A stretch of DNA of 36,283 nucleotides from Phycisphaerales bacterium. GTDB lineage: Bacteria; Planctomycetota; Phycisphaerae; Phycisphaerales; SM1A02. The stretch spans positions 1-36,283 of the forward strand of contig JASMLG010000043.1 of the NCBI GenBank assembly GCA_030748805.1. Reading direction: 5' to 3'. Under the pieces are notes generated by a model. That model did no database searches, had not been told where the DNA came from, and was given only the letters and a program-made list of their open reading frames with translations. A program made the position numbers and the translations under genes. Shown piece after piece: positions 24,107-32,769 of this stretch; positions within the stretch are counted from its first letter, which is position 1; the number at the start of each line of letters is the position of its first letter.

Positions 24107-25863
24107 TTCGCATACTTTTACTTGTTTTATTTACCGCCACGGTGTCACACGCTCAAGCACCCTATCCTTCTAAAGTTAACTTGCGCTTTGACCATTGGTA
24201 TGACTACGCAGAATTGACAGAGGCACTACACGACTTAGTTGAGGCGTATCCAGAATTACTTTCAATCGATTCGATTGGAAAAAGTGTTGGTGATAGAGAT
24301 CTTTGGCTTGTCACCCTCAATAATCCAGCAACAGGGAATGACCGTGAAAAGACCGCTATGTTCATTGATGGAAATATCCACGGCAATGAAATTCAGGCAG
24401 CAGAAACCGTGCTATATTCCATCTGGTACTTATGTAAAAGTTATGGCGTGATAGACCGCATCACTGAACTCGTTGATGAACGCTCGTTTTATTTTGTTCC
24501 AATGGTAAACCCAGACGGTAGAGAGGTTTGGTTCCATCAACCAGCAACACCACACTTTTTACGAGGAGGCATTCGCCCCGTCGATAATGACCACGATGGG
24601 CTGCTTGACGAAGATGGACCCGATGATCTTGATGGAGATGGACACATAACTTCAATGTGGATTAAAGACGAACTTGGGCGGTACGAAATTGACGAAGACG
24701 ACCCAAGATTTTTTACAAGAGTTGATTCAGACGATCCACCAGGCGGATGGTCTCGTCTTGGCCAAGAAGGCATCGATAACGATGATGATGGACGAATCAA
24801 CGAAGATGGAATCGGCGGATACGACCCAAATCGAAACTGGCCCGCTGACTGGCAACCCGAGTGGATTCAATATGGAGCAACTGATTATCCATTTAGTTTG
24901 CCAGAGACAAGAGCAGTTGGTGAGTTTTTACTTGACCATCCAAACGTTGCTGCTTGTCAAAGTTATCACAACGCTGGTGGCATGATTCTTCAGGGTCCAA
25001 GTGCTTCGTATGTAAAATATCCTCGCTCTGATGAACGAGTACACACTGCAATTGCTAACAAGGGTGCAGAAATGCTTCCATTCTATGAACCAATGATTAC
25101 ATACAGAGATTTGTATACCGTGCATGGTGGAGAAGACGGGTTTACTTATGAAACACTTGGTATAGTCAGTTTCACAAATGAACTTTGGACCGACAAGCGC
25201 ATGTACGCAAAAGATGAAAACCCGTCAAGAGAAGAACGGAAACAATTTCGTGACTTGTTGCAATTTGAAGATGTGTTTGTGCCATTTCATGAAGTTGATC
25301 ATCCAACTTACGGAAAGGTGATGGTTGGGGGGACTACTAAATACTCTAGTCGTGTTACTCCACCTTGGATGCTTCAAGAGGGTTGTCACAGAAATTTCGC
25401 TTTCACTATGTACCATGCAGATGAGATGCCGCTTCTTCAGTGGGGCGCGCTTGATGTGAAGAAAATTGGCGACCAACTTTGGAAAGTGACTGCAGAGGTT
25501 TCAAACGATAAAATCATCCCTTCGCGTACTGCAATGGCAGCGAAACATCACATTGGTTCACCTGATGTGTTTACTTGCAAGACCAGTGGCACCAACAAAG
25601 TTAGTGCCTCAGGGACAGTACGATCTCTACAAAAAACGTCGAAACTTAATGAAATTGAGTCCGAACACCCACAAAAAATTCTTGTAAACGATGGAATTTC
25701 TGGAAAAGACAGTACTCTCTTCCAATTTATTATCAGTGGTTTTGGAGATATTAACCTTACATATAAAGCGGAAAAAGGTGGAACCCTTCAGCGCAAATTG
25801 CAACTAAAAGAACAGTTTGTTCCTAAAGAAATTGAACACAAGCGAGCAATTCCAGTCGATTAG
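24103..25863 (+). CDS. Secreted M14-family zinc carboxypeptidase
   Basis: Residues 1-18 are a signal peptide (MIRILLLVLFTATVSHAQ). The peptidase fold keeps zinc ligands His93 and Glu96 (IHGNE), NPDG, N-R-N (243-245), the third ligand in QSYHN (His289) and a candidate catalytic Glu360 in FTNELW, so it should be active on peptides or related amides. Asp-rich stretches DNDHDGLLDEDGPDDLDGDG (161-180) and GIDNDDDGRINEDG (223-236) look like calcium loops. The C-terminal ~170 residues are probably a beta-rich accessory domain. It is translationally coupled to the degenerate paralog, so a hetero-complex is plausible. The substrate is unknown. Confidence 0.85.
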   Translation: MIRILLLVLFTATVSHAQAPYPSKVNLRFDHWYDYAELTEALHDLVEAYPELLSIDSIGKSVGDRDLWLVTLNNPATGNDREKTAMFIDGNIHGNEIQAAETVLYSIWYLCKSYGVIDRITELVDERSFYFVPMVNPDGREVWFHQPATPHFLRGGIRPVDNDHDGLLDEDGPDDLDGDGHITSMWIKDELGRYEIDEDDPRFFTRVDSDDPPGGWSRLGQEGIDNDDDGRINEDGIGGYDPNRNWPADWQPEWIQYGATDYPFSLPETRAVGEFLLDHPNVAACQSYHNAGGMILQGPSASYVKYPRSDERVHTAIANKGAEMLPFYEPMITYRDLYTVHGGEDGFTYETLGIVSFTNELWTDKRMYAKDENPSREERKQFRDLLQFEDVFVPFHEVDHPTYGKVMVGGTTKYSSRVTPPWMLQEGCHRNFAFTMYHADEMPLLQWGALDVKKIGDQLWKVTAEVSNDKIIPSRTAMAAKHHIGSPDVFTCKTSGTNKVSASGTVRSLQKTSKLNEIESEHPQKILVNDGISGKDSTLFQFIISGFGDINLTYKAEKGGTLQRKLQLKEQFVPKEIEHKRAIPVD

Positions 25864-25865
25864 AC

Positions 25866-27065
25866 ATGACTGAAAAACTACATAAGAATTTACGCCTTTA
25901 CCCTTGGTACGTTGGATTATTCCATGCTTACTTTTGGTTGCCCGTGTACTTTCTGTTTTTTAATAGCAAATTGGACTTGTCAGATGTTCTGTATCTTGCT
26001 TCTATCTACTTTGTGAGCGTTGTGGTTGTTGAAGTTCCATCTGGGTGGTTTAGCGATACTTTTGGAAGAAAGAAAACATTAGTAACTGCTAGCATTTTTC
26101 TTTGTATCGCTTATGGATTATTTATTTTCGCAGATTCATTTTGGCATTTTGCGATAGCGCAAATGTTTTTAGCCGCAGGTATTGCCTTCAATAGCGGCAG
26201 TGACACAAGTTTGCTCCTAGAAACAACGCAAGCCCTAGAGAACGAGGAAGCATACGGTCCGTGTGAAGCCAAGGCGATGAAATTTAACTTTCTTGGAACT
26301 GCCTCTGCTGCGGTTCTTGGTGGGCTTGCTGCAATTCCCGACTATCGAGGTGCGTACATTCTCTCGCTTGTTGGAGGAATTGGACTCCTTATCATCACGT
26401 TAAATTTCAAAGAACCGCTTCAAAATAAAACGGAAGACCGAAACAATTTTGTAAAGCAGATTTTTTCTTGTTTCGGATTGTTGCGTAATGTCCGTTTGCT
26501 TTGGCTTTCCGTATTTGCTGTATTTATGATTGTGATTAATCATATTCCTTATGAGTTTTATCAACCATATGTAGAAGTACTTGCAAAGGAATACAACGCC
26601 ATCAAACTAACACCATTCCTATCAAGTTTACATTTAACCCTAACTATGCTTGTAGCATCTTGGATATCGGCACGCTCAATTCGCATAAAAAACAAAATCG
26701 GTACAGGACCAACATTACTTTCTGCAGCGGGATTACAAATAGCAATGATGGCGATTATGCATTTCTTCGTGAGCATTCCAGCAGCAATCGCGACGCTATT
26801 AAGAAGTTGTCCTCGAGCACTAATGACTGCTCCATTGAATGTAGCGGTTGCTCCAAACGTTCCCGCTTCTAAGCGGGCTACTTTTCTTTCGCTTCAAAGT
26901 TTGTTTGGGCGTTTGGGCTATTCAGCAACTCTTGCATTCTTTGCAACGAAAGCGGGAGGAACTGAGTGGCCGGCAATCGCCACAATGCTTGGTTGGGGCA
27001 TGTGGGGTGGTCTCGCTGGTTTTGCGATACTTTTAATATCAGCCCGATGCTTAATCAAACAATAA
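25866..27065 (+). CDS. Major facilitator superfamily transporter
   Basis: The 399-residue protein has about 12 hydrophobic segments and the MFS motif A, GWFSDTFGRKK (about 60-70), in the first cytoplasmic loop. The half around 186-205 is a hydrophilic central loop. The ATG lies 2 bases after the carboxypeptidase stop, so it ends the crcB-M14-M14-MFS run. Uptake or export of the peptidase products is conceivable but not shown. The stop codon overlaps an interspersed repeat. Confidence 0.85.
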   Translation: MTEKLHKNLRLYPWYVGLFHAYFWLPVYFLFFNSKLDLSDVLYLASIYFVSVVVVEVPSGWFSDTFGRKKTLVTASIFLCIAYGLFIFADSFWHFAIAQMFLAAGIAFNSGSDTSLLLETTQALENEEAYGPCEAKAMKFNFLGTASAAVLGGLAAIPDYRGAYILSLVGGIGLLIITLNFKEPLQNKTEDRNNFVKQIFSCFGLLRNVRLLWLSVFAVFMIVINHIPYEFYQPYVEVLAKEYNAIKLTPFLSSLHLTLTMLVASWISARSIRIKNKIGTGPTLLSAAGLQIAMMAIMHFFVSIPAAIATLLRSCPRALMTAPLNVAVAPNVPASKRATFLSLQSLFGRLGYSATLAFFATKAGGTEWPAIATMLGWGMWGGLAGFAILLISARCLIKQ

Positions 27066-27082
27066 CGACCCGCGGGATTGTT
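27064..27082 (+). repeat. Interspersed repeat, copy 4
   Basis: The AACGACCCGCGGGATTGTT core starts within the stop codon of the MFS gene (27063-27065) and is followed by TTCTGGT, as in copy 3. Confidence 0.8.
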
Positions 27083-27102
27083 TTCTGGTAGCGGCAAAAA
27101 AA

Positions 27103-27121
27103 AACGACCCGCGGGATTGTA
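27103..27121 (+). repeat. Interspersed repeat, copy 5
   Basis: It matches the core at 18 of 19 bases, the last T being A. It lies 39 bases after copy 4, same orientation, between the convergent MFS and FeoB-associated genes. It ends 2 bases before the stop of the latter. Confidence 0.78.
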
Positions 27122-27123
27122 TT

Positions 27124-27282
27124 TTACTTGCCGCCGATTGTCAGTTTAGTTTTCTTCGGCTTTGACGCATTGCTACAACATGAATCCTTAGTCCATCGTG
27201 GGAAAAAAGGACGGATTAGAATCCAAAGAGCAAACAACATAATCAACGTCACAATCCAAAATTGCCATGAACCAACTGGCAT
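27124..27282 (-). CDS. FeoB-associated small membrane protein
   Basis: The 52-residue product starts MPVGSWQFWIVTLIMLFALW: one membrane segment, then a basic stretch (RPFFPRW) and a Cys pair in DSCCSNAS, ending with lysines. This layout matches the short Cys-containing FeoB-associated proteins often placed after feoB. Its ATG overlaps the feoB stop (TGATG), so it is translationally coupled. A longer upstream reading in this frame would run inside feoB and is not credible. It probably supports the Fe(II) transporter at the inner membrane. Confidence 0.72.
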   Translation of the reverse strand: MPVGSWQFWIVTLIMLFALWILIRPFFPRWTKDSCCSNASKPKKTKLTIGGK

Positions 27283-29222
27283 CAGGTAACCGCCGTAACA
27301 ATTAAAAACGTAAGAAAAGATGCAATCCAAGCAAGCACGGTCATATACCCAAGTTGCAATAGTGCCCAGTTCCAAGAACCCGTCTCACGTCTAGTTACTG
27401 CAATTGTGGGTAAACATTGCATCGCAAGAACAAAGAAAACGAGCAAACTTGCCGAAGTTGGAATTGTAAACAATGGAGATCCATCATCACGTTTTGCTCG
27501 TTCAATTTTTTCAATCACTCCCTCATTCTCGACATCATCATCCCCCGCTGTTAGAACAGCAAGAGTAGACACAAAAACTTCTCTCGCTGCAAAACTTGTC
27601 ATTACGCCAACTGTAAGTTTCCAGTCGTAACCCAGCGGAGAAAATACTGGCTCAAAGAACTTGCCCAATTTTCCAGCAAAACTGCCAGATAATTGTTCTG
27701 AATATTCTATGGAGTTTGCTTCGTTTAGAAGTTGCTCTGAAGCATCCGTACTAATTGCAACTGTTGCCTGTTCTCTTAGTGCAGTCACTCTATCGGATGC
27801 ATCAACTTTGGGATACGCCGACAACCACCAAAGGATTATGACTATAGCAAGAATCACTGTACCAGCGTTCTTTAAAAATACCCAAGCGCGGTCAAATGTA
27901 TTCAACAAAGCAGTTCTTAAAGATGGCAGTTTATATGTTGGTAACTCCAACATCATGGGTCGTGATTTCCCCGGAATAACTGTCTTTCGAACAATAAATG
28001 CTGTAAAAAACGCTGCCCCTGCTCCAAGTGCGTAGCAACCGAAAAATGCTAACCCAGCAAGAAATGGAGAGTCCACAAAGAGCACGCCAACAAGTAAAAC
28101 ATAGACAGGAAGACGAGCTGCACAACTAAAAAAAGGTGCAACTAGAATTGTTGCTATTCTATCCCTACGGTCGGGGACAATTCGAGCAGCCATAATGGCT
28201 GGTATCGCACAAGCATGTGCGGACAAAAACGGAACAAACGATTGCCCAGGTAATCCGAACTTGCGAAGCAACCTGTCCATAACAAATGCTGCTCTTGCCA
28301 AGTAGCCAGTATCTTCAAGCAAACTGATTAAGAAAAACAATAGGCAGATCTGTGGTAAGAAAACTACAGTTCCAGCAACACCACCAATTACCCCGTCCAC
28401 AACCATGTCGTGCAAATCACCTTCAGGAAGAAGAGTCCCAACAATCGTACCAACATGACCAAATATCATTTCTACAATATCCATTGGAAATGCCGCTAAG
28501 GTAAAAATAGTCCAAAATAAACCAGTCATTACTGCTGCAAAGACAATTAATCCCAGAATCGGATGGGTAAATGCTTTATCAACTCGATCTGTAAATGTGC
28601 CTGTTGCAAGTTCTCCGCCAACGCTAGAAGCGATGACTTCGTTGGCCCACTTATTAACTTCTTTGGGGTCTTCAACAGGTGGCAAACTTACATTCGAGCA
28701 ATGGGATTCATTTAGTGCATCGTGCAATTCTTTCGAGCCAGCACCTGTTCTAGGATGTACTGCGACAACTTTGCATCCAAGTTGTTTTCCGAATTTAACG
28801 GCATCAATAGTAAGTCCGGACTTTTGAGCGATATCAACCATCGACAACGCGACAACACAAGGAACACCATGGTGTAGAACCTCATTGACGATAGTCAAAT
28901 TTCTTCTTAAGTTCGTTGCATCTGCAACCACGATGACTGCATCAGGTTTATCACAATCCACTCCATCAAGTGATCGCCTGCAAACACTGGAAAGTTCATC
29001 CTTTGCATTTAAACTGTAAATACCTGGAAGGTCTGTAAATGTTCTTTTTGTGTTGCCCGAAGTGCACGTTCCCTTGCGTGCTTCTACTGTGCTTCCGGGA
29101 AAGTTTGCTGTTGCACTACGCAAACCACAAAGGCGATTAAACAACGTAGTTTTTCCAACGTTCGGATTTCCTAAAAGTAAGATGGAAGATGCAGCACTTG
29201 GTTGCGAATCAGGTGATGTCAT
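27282..29222 (-). CDS. feoB: Ferrous iron transport protein B
   Basis: FeoB is the membrane Fe(II) importer. The N-terminal G domain has G1 GNPNVGKT (18-25) and G3 DLPG (64-67). The G4 position, normally NxxD, reads SMVD (127-130). The membrane part contains the two Gate-type segments, visible as HACAIPAIMAARIVPDRRDR and APFFSCAARLPVYVL, with the conserved Cys near the permeation path. At 646 residues it is shorter than the ~770 of E. coli but within the family range. feoA lies 12 bases upstream and the small associated gene overlaps its end. Control by the Fur-like box before feoA is likely. Confidence 0.93.
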   Translation of the reverse strand: MTSPDSQPSAASSILLLGNPNVGKTTLFNRLCGLRSATANFPGSTVEARKGTCTSGNTKRTFTDLPGIYSLNAKDELSSVCRRSLDGVDCDKPDAVIVVADATNLRRNLTIVNEVLHHGVPCVVALSMVDIAQKSGLTIDAVKFGKQLGCKVVAVHPRTGAGSKELHDALNESHCSNVSLPPVEDPKEVNKWANEVIASSVGGELATGTFTDRVDKAFTHPILGLIVFAAVMTGLFWTIFTLAAFPMDIVEMIFGHVGTIVGTLLPEGDLHDMVVDGVIGGVAGTVVFLPQICLLFFLISLLEDTGYLARAAFVMDRLLRKFGLPGQSFVPFLSAHACAIPAIMAARIVPDRRDRIATILVAPFFSCAARLPVYVLLVGVLFVDSPFLAGLAFFGCYALGAGAAFFTAFIVRKTVIPGKSRPMMLELPTYKLPSLRTALLNTFDRAWVFLKNAGTVILAIVIILWWLSAYPKVDASDRVTALREQATVAISTDASEQLLNEANSIEYSEQLSGSFAGKLGKFFEPVFSPLGYDWKLTVGVMTSFAAREVFVSTLAVLTAGDDDVENEGVIEKIERAKRDDGSPLFTIPTSASLLVFFVLAMQCLPTIAVTRRETGSWNWALLQLGYMTVLAWIASFLTFLIVTAVT

Positions 29223-29234
29223 CTTGATTATCGA

Positions 29235-29498
29235 TTAGTTACAAACACCGCATCGCCGAACCATGATTCGGCTCGTGATTTCTTTTGAAAGACCAAGGCG
29301 AGTCGCTTCAACTTGAATAATGCAGGGCTGACCTTGTTGGCAGAGTTCAAAGGAAGCGTCCTCATGTAAACCCATCGCGGTTAGTGCCTCTTGTTCATCT
29401 GCATCAAGTTCTGTCATGTGAACAACGGCTTTTTCTCGCTCACCAAGTTGGGAGAGCGGAATACATTCGTGTTCAATTGTTGGGCTTACAAGGGTCAT
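29235..29498 (-). CDS. feoA: Ferrous iron transport protein A
   Basis: FeoA is a small SH3-like cytosolic protein that assists FeoB. The 87 residues show the FeoA pattern: an LSQLGEREKAVV opening, LTAMGLHEDASFEL in the middle and a final strand (EITSRIMVRRCG). It is the first gene of feoA-feoB-small protein, with 12 bases to feoB. The region in front carries a Fur-like box. Confidence 0.88.
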   Translation of the reverse strand: MTLVSPTIEHECIPLSQLGEREKAVVHMTELDADEQEALTAMGLHEDASFELCQQGQPCIIQVEATRLGLSKEITSRIMVRRCGVCN

Positions 29499-29520
29499 AA
29501 TTAGGGTTATTCGCTGTTAA

Positions 29521-29535
29521 TGATACTCATTCTCA
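29521..29535 (-). promoter_or_regulatory. Fur-like operator upstream of feoA
   Basis: TGATACTCATTCTCA fits the 7-1-7 Fur inverted repeat (TGAxAxT-N-AxTxTCA), with arms matching at 5 of 7 positions. It lies 22 bases upstream of the feoA ATG, where bound Fur would block RNA polymerase when iron is sufficient. Confidence 0.65.
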
Positions 29536-29570
29536 ACTGAGTAGTAAAGGATACCATCCCAACTCAACCA

Positions 29571-29599
29571 CGACAAGTAATTAATGGAGTTACTTGTCG
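29571..29599. terminator. Hairpin over the addA stop codon
   Basis: CGACAAGTAA (29571-29580) and TTACTTGTCG (29590-29599) form a perfect 10-bp stem with a 9-base loop. The right arm includes the addA stop codon and last codons. No T-run follows on the minus strand, but TTTT follows on the plus strand. It may protect or end the addA transcript before the feoA promoter. Confidence 0.45.
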
Positions 29600-32500
29600 G
29601 TTTTAGCTACAAAACAGGCTTTTTCAGTTATATCAAGTATTTTTTTCTCACTAATTAACGCCAAAATGGCGGTTACTGAAGAGATATCGATATCAAGTAA
29701 TCTTGCAGCAGCAAGCCGATATGAAGCCAATTGTGGTGCATAATTAGATACGAGATCGTCCACAGTTTTTCCACTCTCAAGTTTGTCTGTTTTCCAATCG
29801 ATTACTTCTGCGCGAACAACATTACCGTTTGAATCTTTGTATACAACAAGACGATCAATTGTTCCTCGTATGTCGGTTGGTTCTTTAATATCAACCTCAA
29901 CAAATGAAGTCCCCTTTTCAACTCGTAACACAAAATCTTGTTCGCGGTAAACAACAACATTGCCATCAGGTTTGCTCAACAAGTGTTGGAACGATTCTTC
30001 TTGCAATGCTGAACTGCATGTTTTCGCAGCCAGAATTAATTTGTCATTACCAAGACGCCCACCCTCTTCACATGGAGCCGAAGCAATTAAATTATCCACT
30101 GTTGGAACTTTCCCATCAAACCACTCGATATCTTCAAACCACTTGTGCACAACAGTTCCCCAATCAAATGCCGTGTTTGTTCCGCCTTTGAATCGCTCAT
30201 CAACCTTTGTCTTTCCGCCACCCTCTAAACTTGACGGCGAAGTAGTTGCTAATCCCCTGCCTACTTTTGTAGGATCACTTGGCGGGGATATCGTGAATTC
30301 AGAAATTGACTTTACTGATTCGTCTTCCTTTTTCTTGAATGAATCAACCCACGAACTATCACTACCCTCTGCAATCCACAACTTATCATTGTTTGGTGGT
30401 TGTTGATGATCTTCTCCTAGGGTTTGCAAAATCAGACCGCTTAATTGTTTATAGTGCTTTGTTGCACTTTCACTACTTGGAATAATTAAATGCAGAGCGT
30501 GTTTTGCCCTAGTCATTGCAACGTAAAGTAAACAAAGCGCATCGTTTACTTGACCCCTCTGTGATTCCTCTCGCATGGGTTGATACTCTGGGATTATCTC
30601 GTCAAGATAATCGCTTGTATACATTCCAACACGGGTTGGATTTGTGCATGGTTGGTTATCGTGCCATTCCATCGTATCGGGGGTTTTCCAGAGAGAAGAA
30701 TCCAAATCACAAACAACAACCGCATCAAACGAAAGGCCTTTTGATTTGTGAATTGTCATCACTTGAACTTGCGAGGATGCTGGGTCAAGAACTTGTGTTT
30801 CTTCAACCAATCGAACAAAATCCGATGGTCTTAAAGTTTTCTCGGAGGCATATTCCTCCGCGAATTCAACGAGTTGCCAAAGTCGAAGACGTTCTCTCTC
30901 GTCAACGTATTCAGTAAGTTGCTCTGCATATTCATTAATGAGTTTTGCGTAGCCACCCTTTAGTAATTGTTTACGAATAAGCCCACCATCAAATTCTTTG
31001 ATGTATTCTCCAAGTTGTGATTGTTTAACATGAAATTCGTGTACAGAATTGCCGCTGTCATCTGCAAGCAGAAGCGCCGACAGGATTACAGTAACTGCAG
31101 GCGAATCTGTTAATGGATTACCACCAAATTCAGACGCTGGAACTGGCGTATCATTTGTTCTAAGTGCTTGCACTATCCTCTGAATCTGCTGCTTTGTATT
31201 TCCACGAACCAAAATTCCAATAGATGCAGCGGGTGCTTCTGAGTGCATTTTCGAGACCACTTCGACAACTTTCTCAATACAAAGTTGCAAACTTGTTTTA
31301 GAAGAATCTGCTCCCGCGGTTTGCACCACTGCGTACCCTTTTTTCTTTTTAGTTGGAGGAGCAGACTCATGTTTTACAAAATCATTCAACCAAGTTTGGG
31401 CAGCATCAGAAGAATGATCACTCAATAACTGAGAATGCGCCACACCATCAAATACAGTATTCACTGCTTCTAAGACTGGTGGTGTACAACGCCAACTTGC
31501 TTCAAGCCGCCTAGTTTGTGCGCTTTGCAATTCATTTTCCAAACCACGAAGGAGCGCTGGCTCTCCGCCCCTAAAACCATATAAACTTTGTTTCACATCA
31601 CCAACAAAAAACAGTGAACGCTCTTCGTTCTGGAATTCTTGATTTATTTCTTGAACAATTGGTTGAAGCACTCCCCACTGGGTCAAAGATGTGTCTTGAA
31701 ATTCATCGACAAGTAAATGATTTATTGCGCCATCCATTCTGAACTGCAATTCAAGCAATCTCTCATCATCTAGACAATCCACCGCACCACTTTCACCAAG
31801 TTGATATGTCACATCATCAAATGAGTATAAACCTCGTTCGTGTTTTGCCTCCATCCAGCATGATTGCAATTCACTCATTAGTTTGAATGTGTTTACATTC
31901 TTATCAAGCAAACGGTTAGCCATGACTTTTAGGCCGTGGTTAATGAGAGGAGCATATTTGCCTGCAATTCGAGTGTCTAGCTCAGCCCTAGAATAGGTTG
32001 TCGAACCCTCAATAATCTTTGGCGCCATTCCTGCAGTCAAAAATGCTTTCCAATCACCTTTGCGCATTGCTAAAACTGCTTTTGTTAGTGCTGTTCGCTG
32101 GGACTTCTTTTCTAAATCCAAACTTTCAGCATCGTCAATGTACTTGTCTACTTCATCTTGAGTAAGCACTGAATGTTTAGTACCCCACTTCCACACACCC
32201 TCATTGACGCCCCGGACCTTATAAAATGCACTGCTACTTATATCATCAATTGTCTTACAAACAGGTACTTTTGCTCCCGATTTACTAAGACGAAGCGTTG
32301 TTGCCATTTCCTCCGTTTTATTTTTCTCCTTTGTTAACCGAGAGACGGCATCAGAAAATACTTGATCTTCATGTACTTCATCTAATATGGACCAACCCTG
32401 AGTAAACTCCAACAAATCAGAAAAAGCCAAAGCAGTTTTTACGAAAAAACTATCAATTGTGCCAATGTTAAGTCGGTGCAACGTTGCTATAAGTTTCTCT

Positions 32501-32769
32501 AGTAAAAGAACACAATCCTCAAGGCATGTAATTTCAGGAACTTCTTGTTGTAACTCAGCAAGTTTATCTTCTTCAAGAATTGCTTCAGCGAGCATCTCAA
32601 CAATGCGATCGCGTATCTCACCCGCCGCCTTGCGGCTAAATGTTGTTGCGAGGATGGACTCTGGATCAACCCCAAGTTGCATCAACCGAATAAAGCGATA
32701 CGCGAGCAGTTGTGTTTTGCCAGATCCAGCAAGTGCCTGAATAATTTGTACTGGTTCAAACTTAGGCAT
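29590..32769 (-). CDS. addA: AddA-like helicase-nuclease
   Basis: The 1059-residue protein is a UvrD/Rep-type helicase joined to a PD-(D/E)XK nuclease, the AddA arrangement for resecting double-strand breaks. Walker A is LAGSGKT (13-19); Walker B/motif II is LLVDEFQDTS; VMTIHKSKGLSFDAVVV is motif V; LYVAMTRAKHAL is motif VI. The nuclease signature is GTIDRL followed by IDWKTDK (Asp991, Lys993). Its start overlaps the addB stop by 8 bases, so the two are coupled, consistent with a heterodimer. RecB would also fit the layout, but the AddB-like partner favours AddA. Confidence 0.88.
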   Translation of the reverse strand: MPKFEPVQIIQALAGSGKTQLLAYRFIRLMQLGVDPESILATTFSRKAAGEIRDRIVEMLAEAILEEDKLAELQQEVPEITCLEDCVLLLEKLIATLHRLNIGTIDSFFVKTALAFSDLLEFTQGWSILDEVHEDQVFSDAVSRLTKEKNKTEEMATTLRLSKSGAKVPVCKTIDDISSSAFYKVRGVNEGVWKWGTKHSVLTQDEVDKYIDDAESLDLEKKSQRTALTKAVLAMRKGDWKAFLTAGMAPKIIEGSTTYSRAELDTRIAGKYAPLINHGLKVMANRLLDKNVNTFKLMSELQSCWMEAKHERGLYSFDDVTYQLGESGAVDCLDDERLLELQFRMDGAINHLLVDEFQDTSLTQWGVLQPIVQEINQEFQNEERSLFFVGDVKQSLYGFRGGEPALLRGLENELQSAQTRRLEASWRCTPPVLEAVNTVFDGVAHSQLLSDHSSDAAQTWLNDFVKHESAPPTKKKKGYAVVQTAGADSSKTSLQLCIEKVVEVVSKMHSEAPAASIGILVRGNTKQQIQRIVQALRTNDTPVPASEFGGNPLTDSPAVTVILSALLLADDSGNSVHEFHVKQSQLGEYIKEFDGGLIRKQLLKGGYAKLINEYAEQLTEYVDERERLRLWQLVEFAEEYASEKTLRPSDFVRLVEETQVLDPASSQVQVMTIHKSKGLSFDAVVVCDLDSSLWKTPDTMEWHDNQPCTNPTRVGMYTSDYLDEIIPEYQPMREESQRGQVNDALCLLYVAMTRAKHALHLIIPSSESATKHYKQLSGLILQTLGEDHQQPPNNDKLWIAEGSDSSWVDSFKKKEDESVKSISEFTISPPSDPTKVGRGLATTSPSSLEGGGKTKVDERFKGGTNTAFDWGTVVHKWFEDIEWFDGKVPTVDNLIASAPCEEGGRLGNDKLILAAKTCSSALQEESFQHLLSKPDGNVVVYREQDFVLRVEKGTSFVEVDIKEPTDIRGTIDRLVVYKDSNGNVVRAEVIDWKTDKLESGKTVDDLVSNYAPQLASYRLAAARLLDIDISSVTAILALISEKKILDITEKACFVAKTDK

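Noticed and set aside
27283..27375. N-terminal extension of the FeoB-associated protein
   Set aside because: The extension overlaps the feoB C-terminal coding region in another frame; the ATG in the feoB stop is a better start.
29960..30406. 148-codon plus-strand reading frame inside addA
   Set aside because: It lies antisense to the well-conserved nuclease part of addA and its translation has no recognisable domain.
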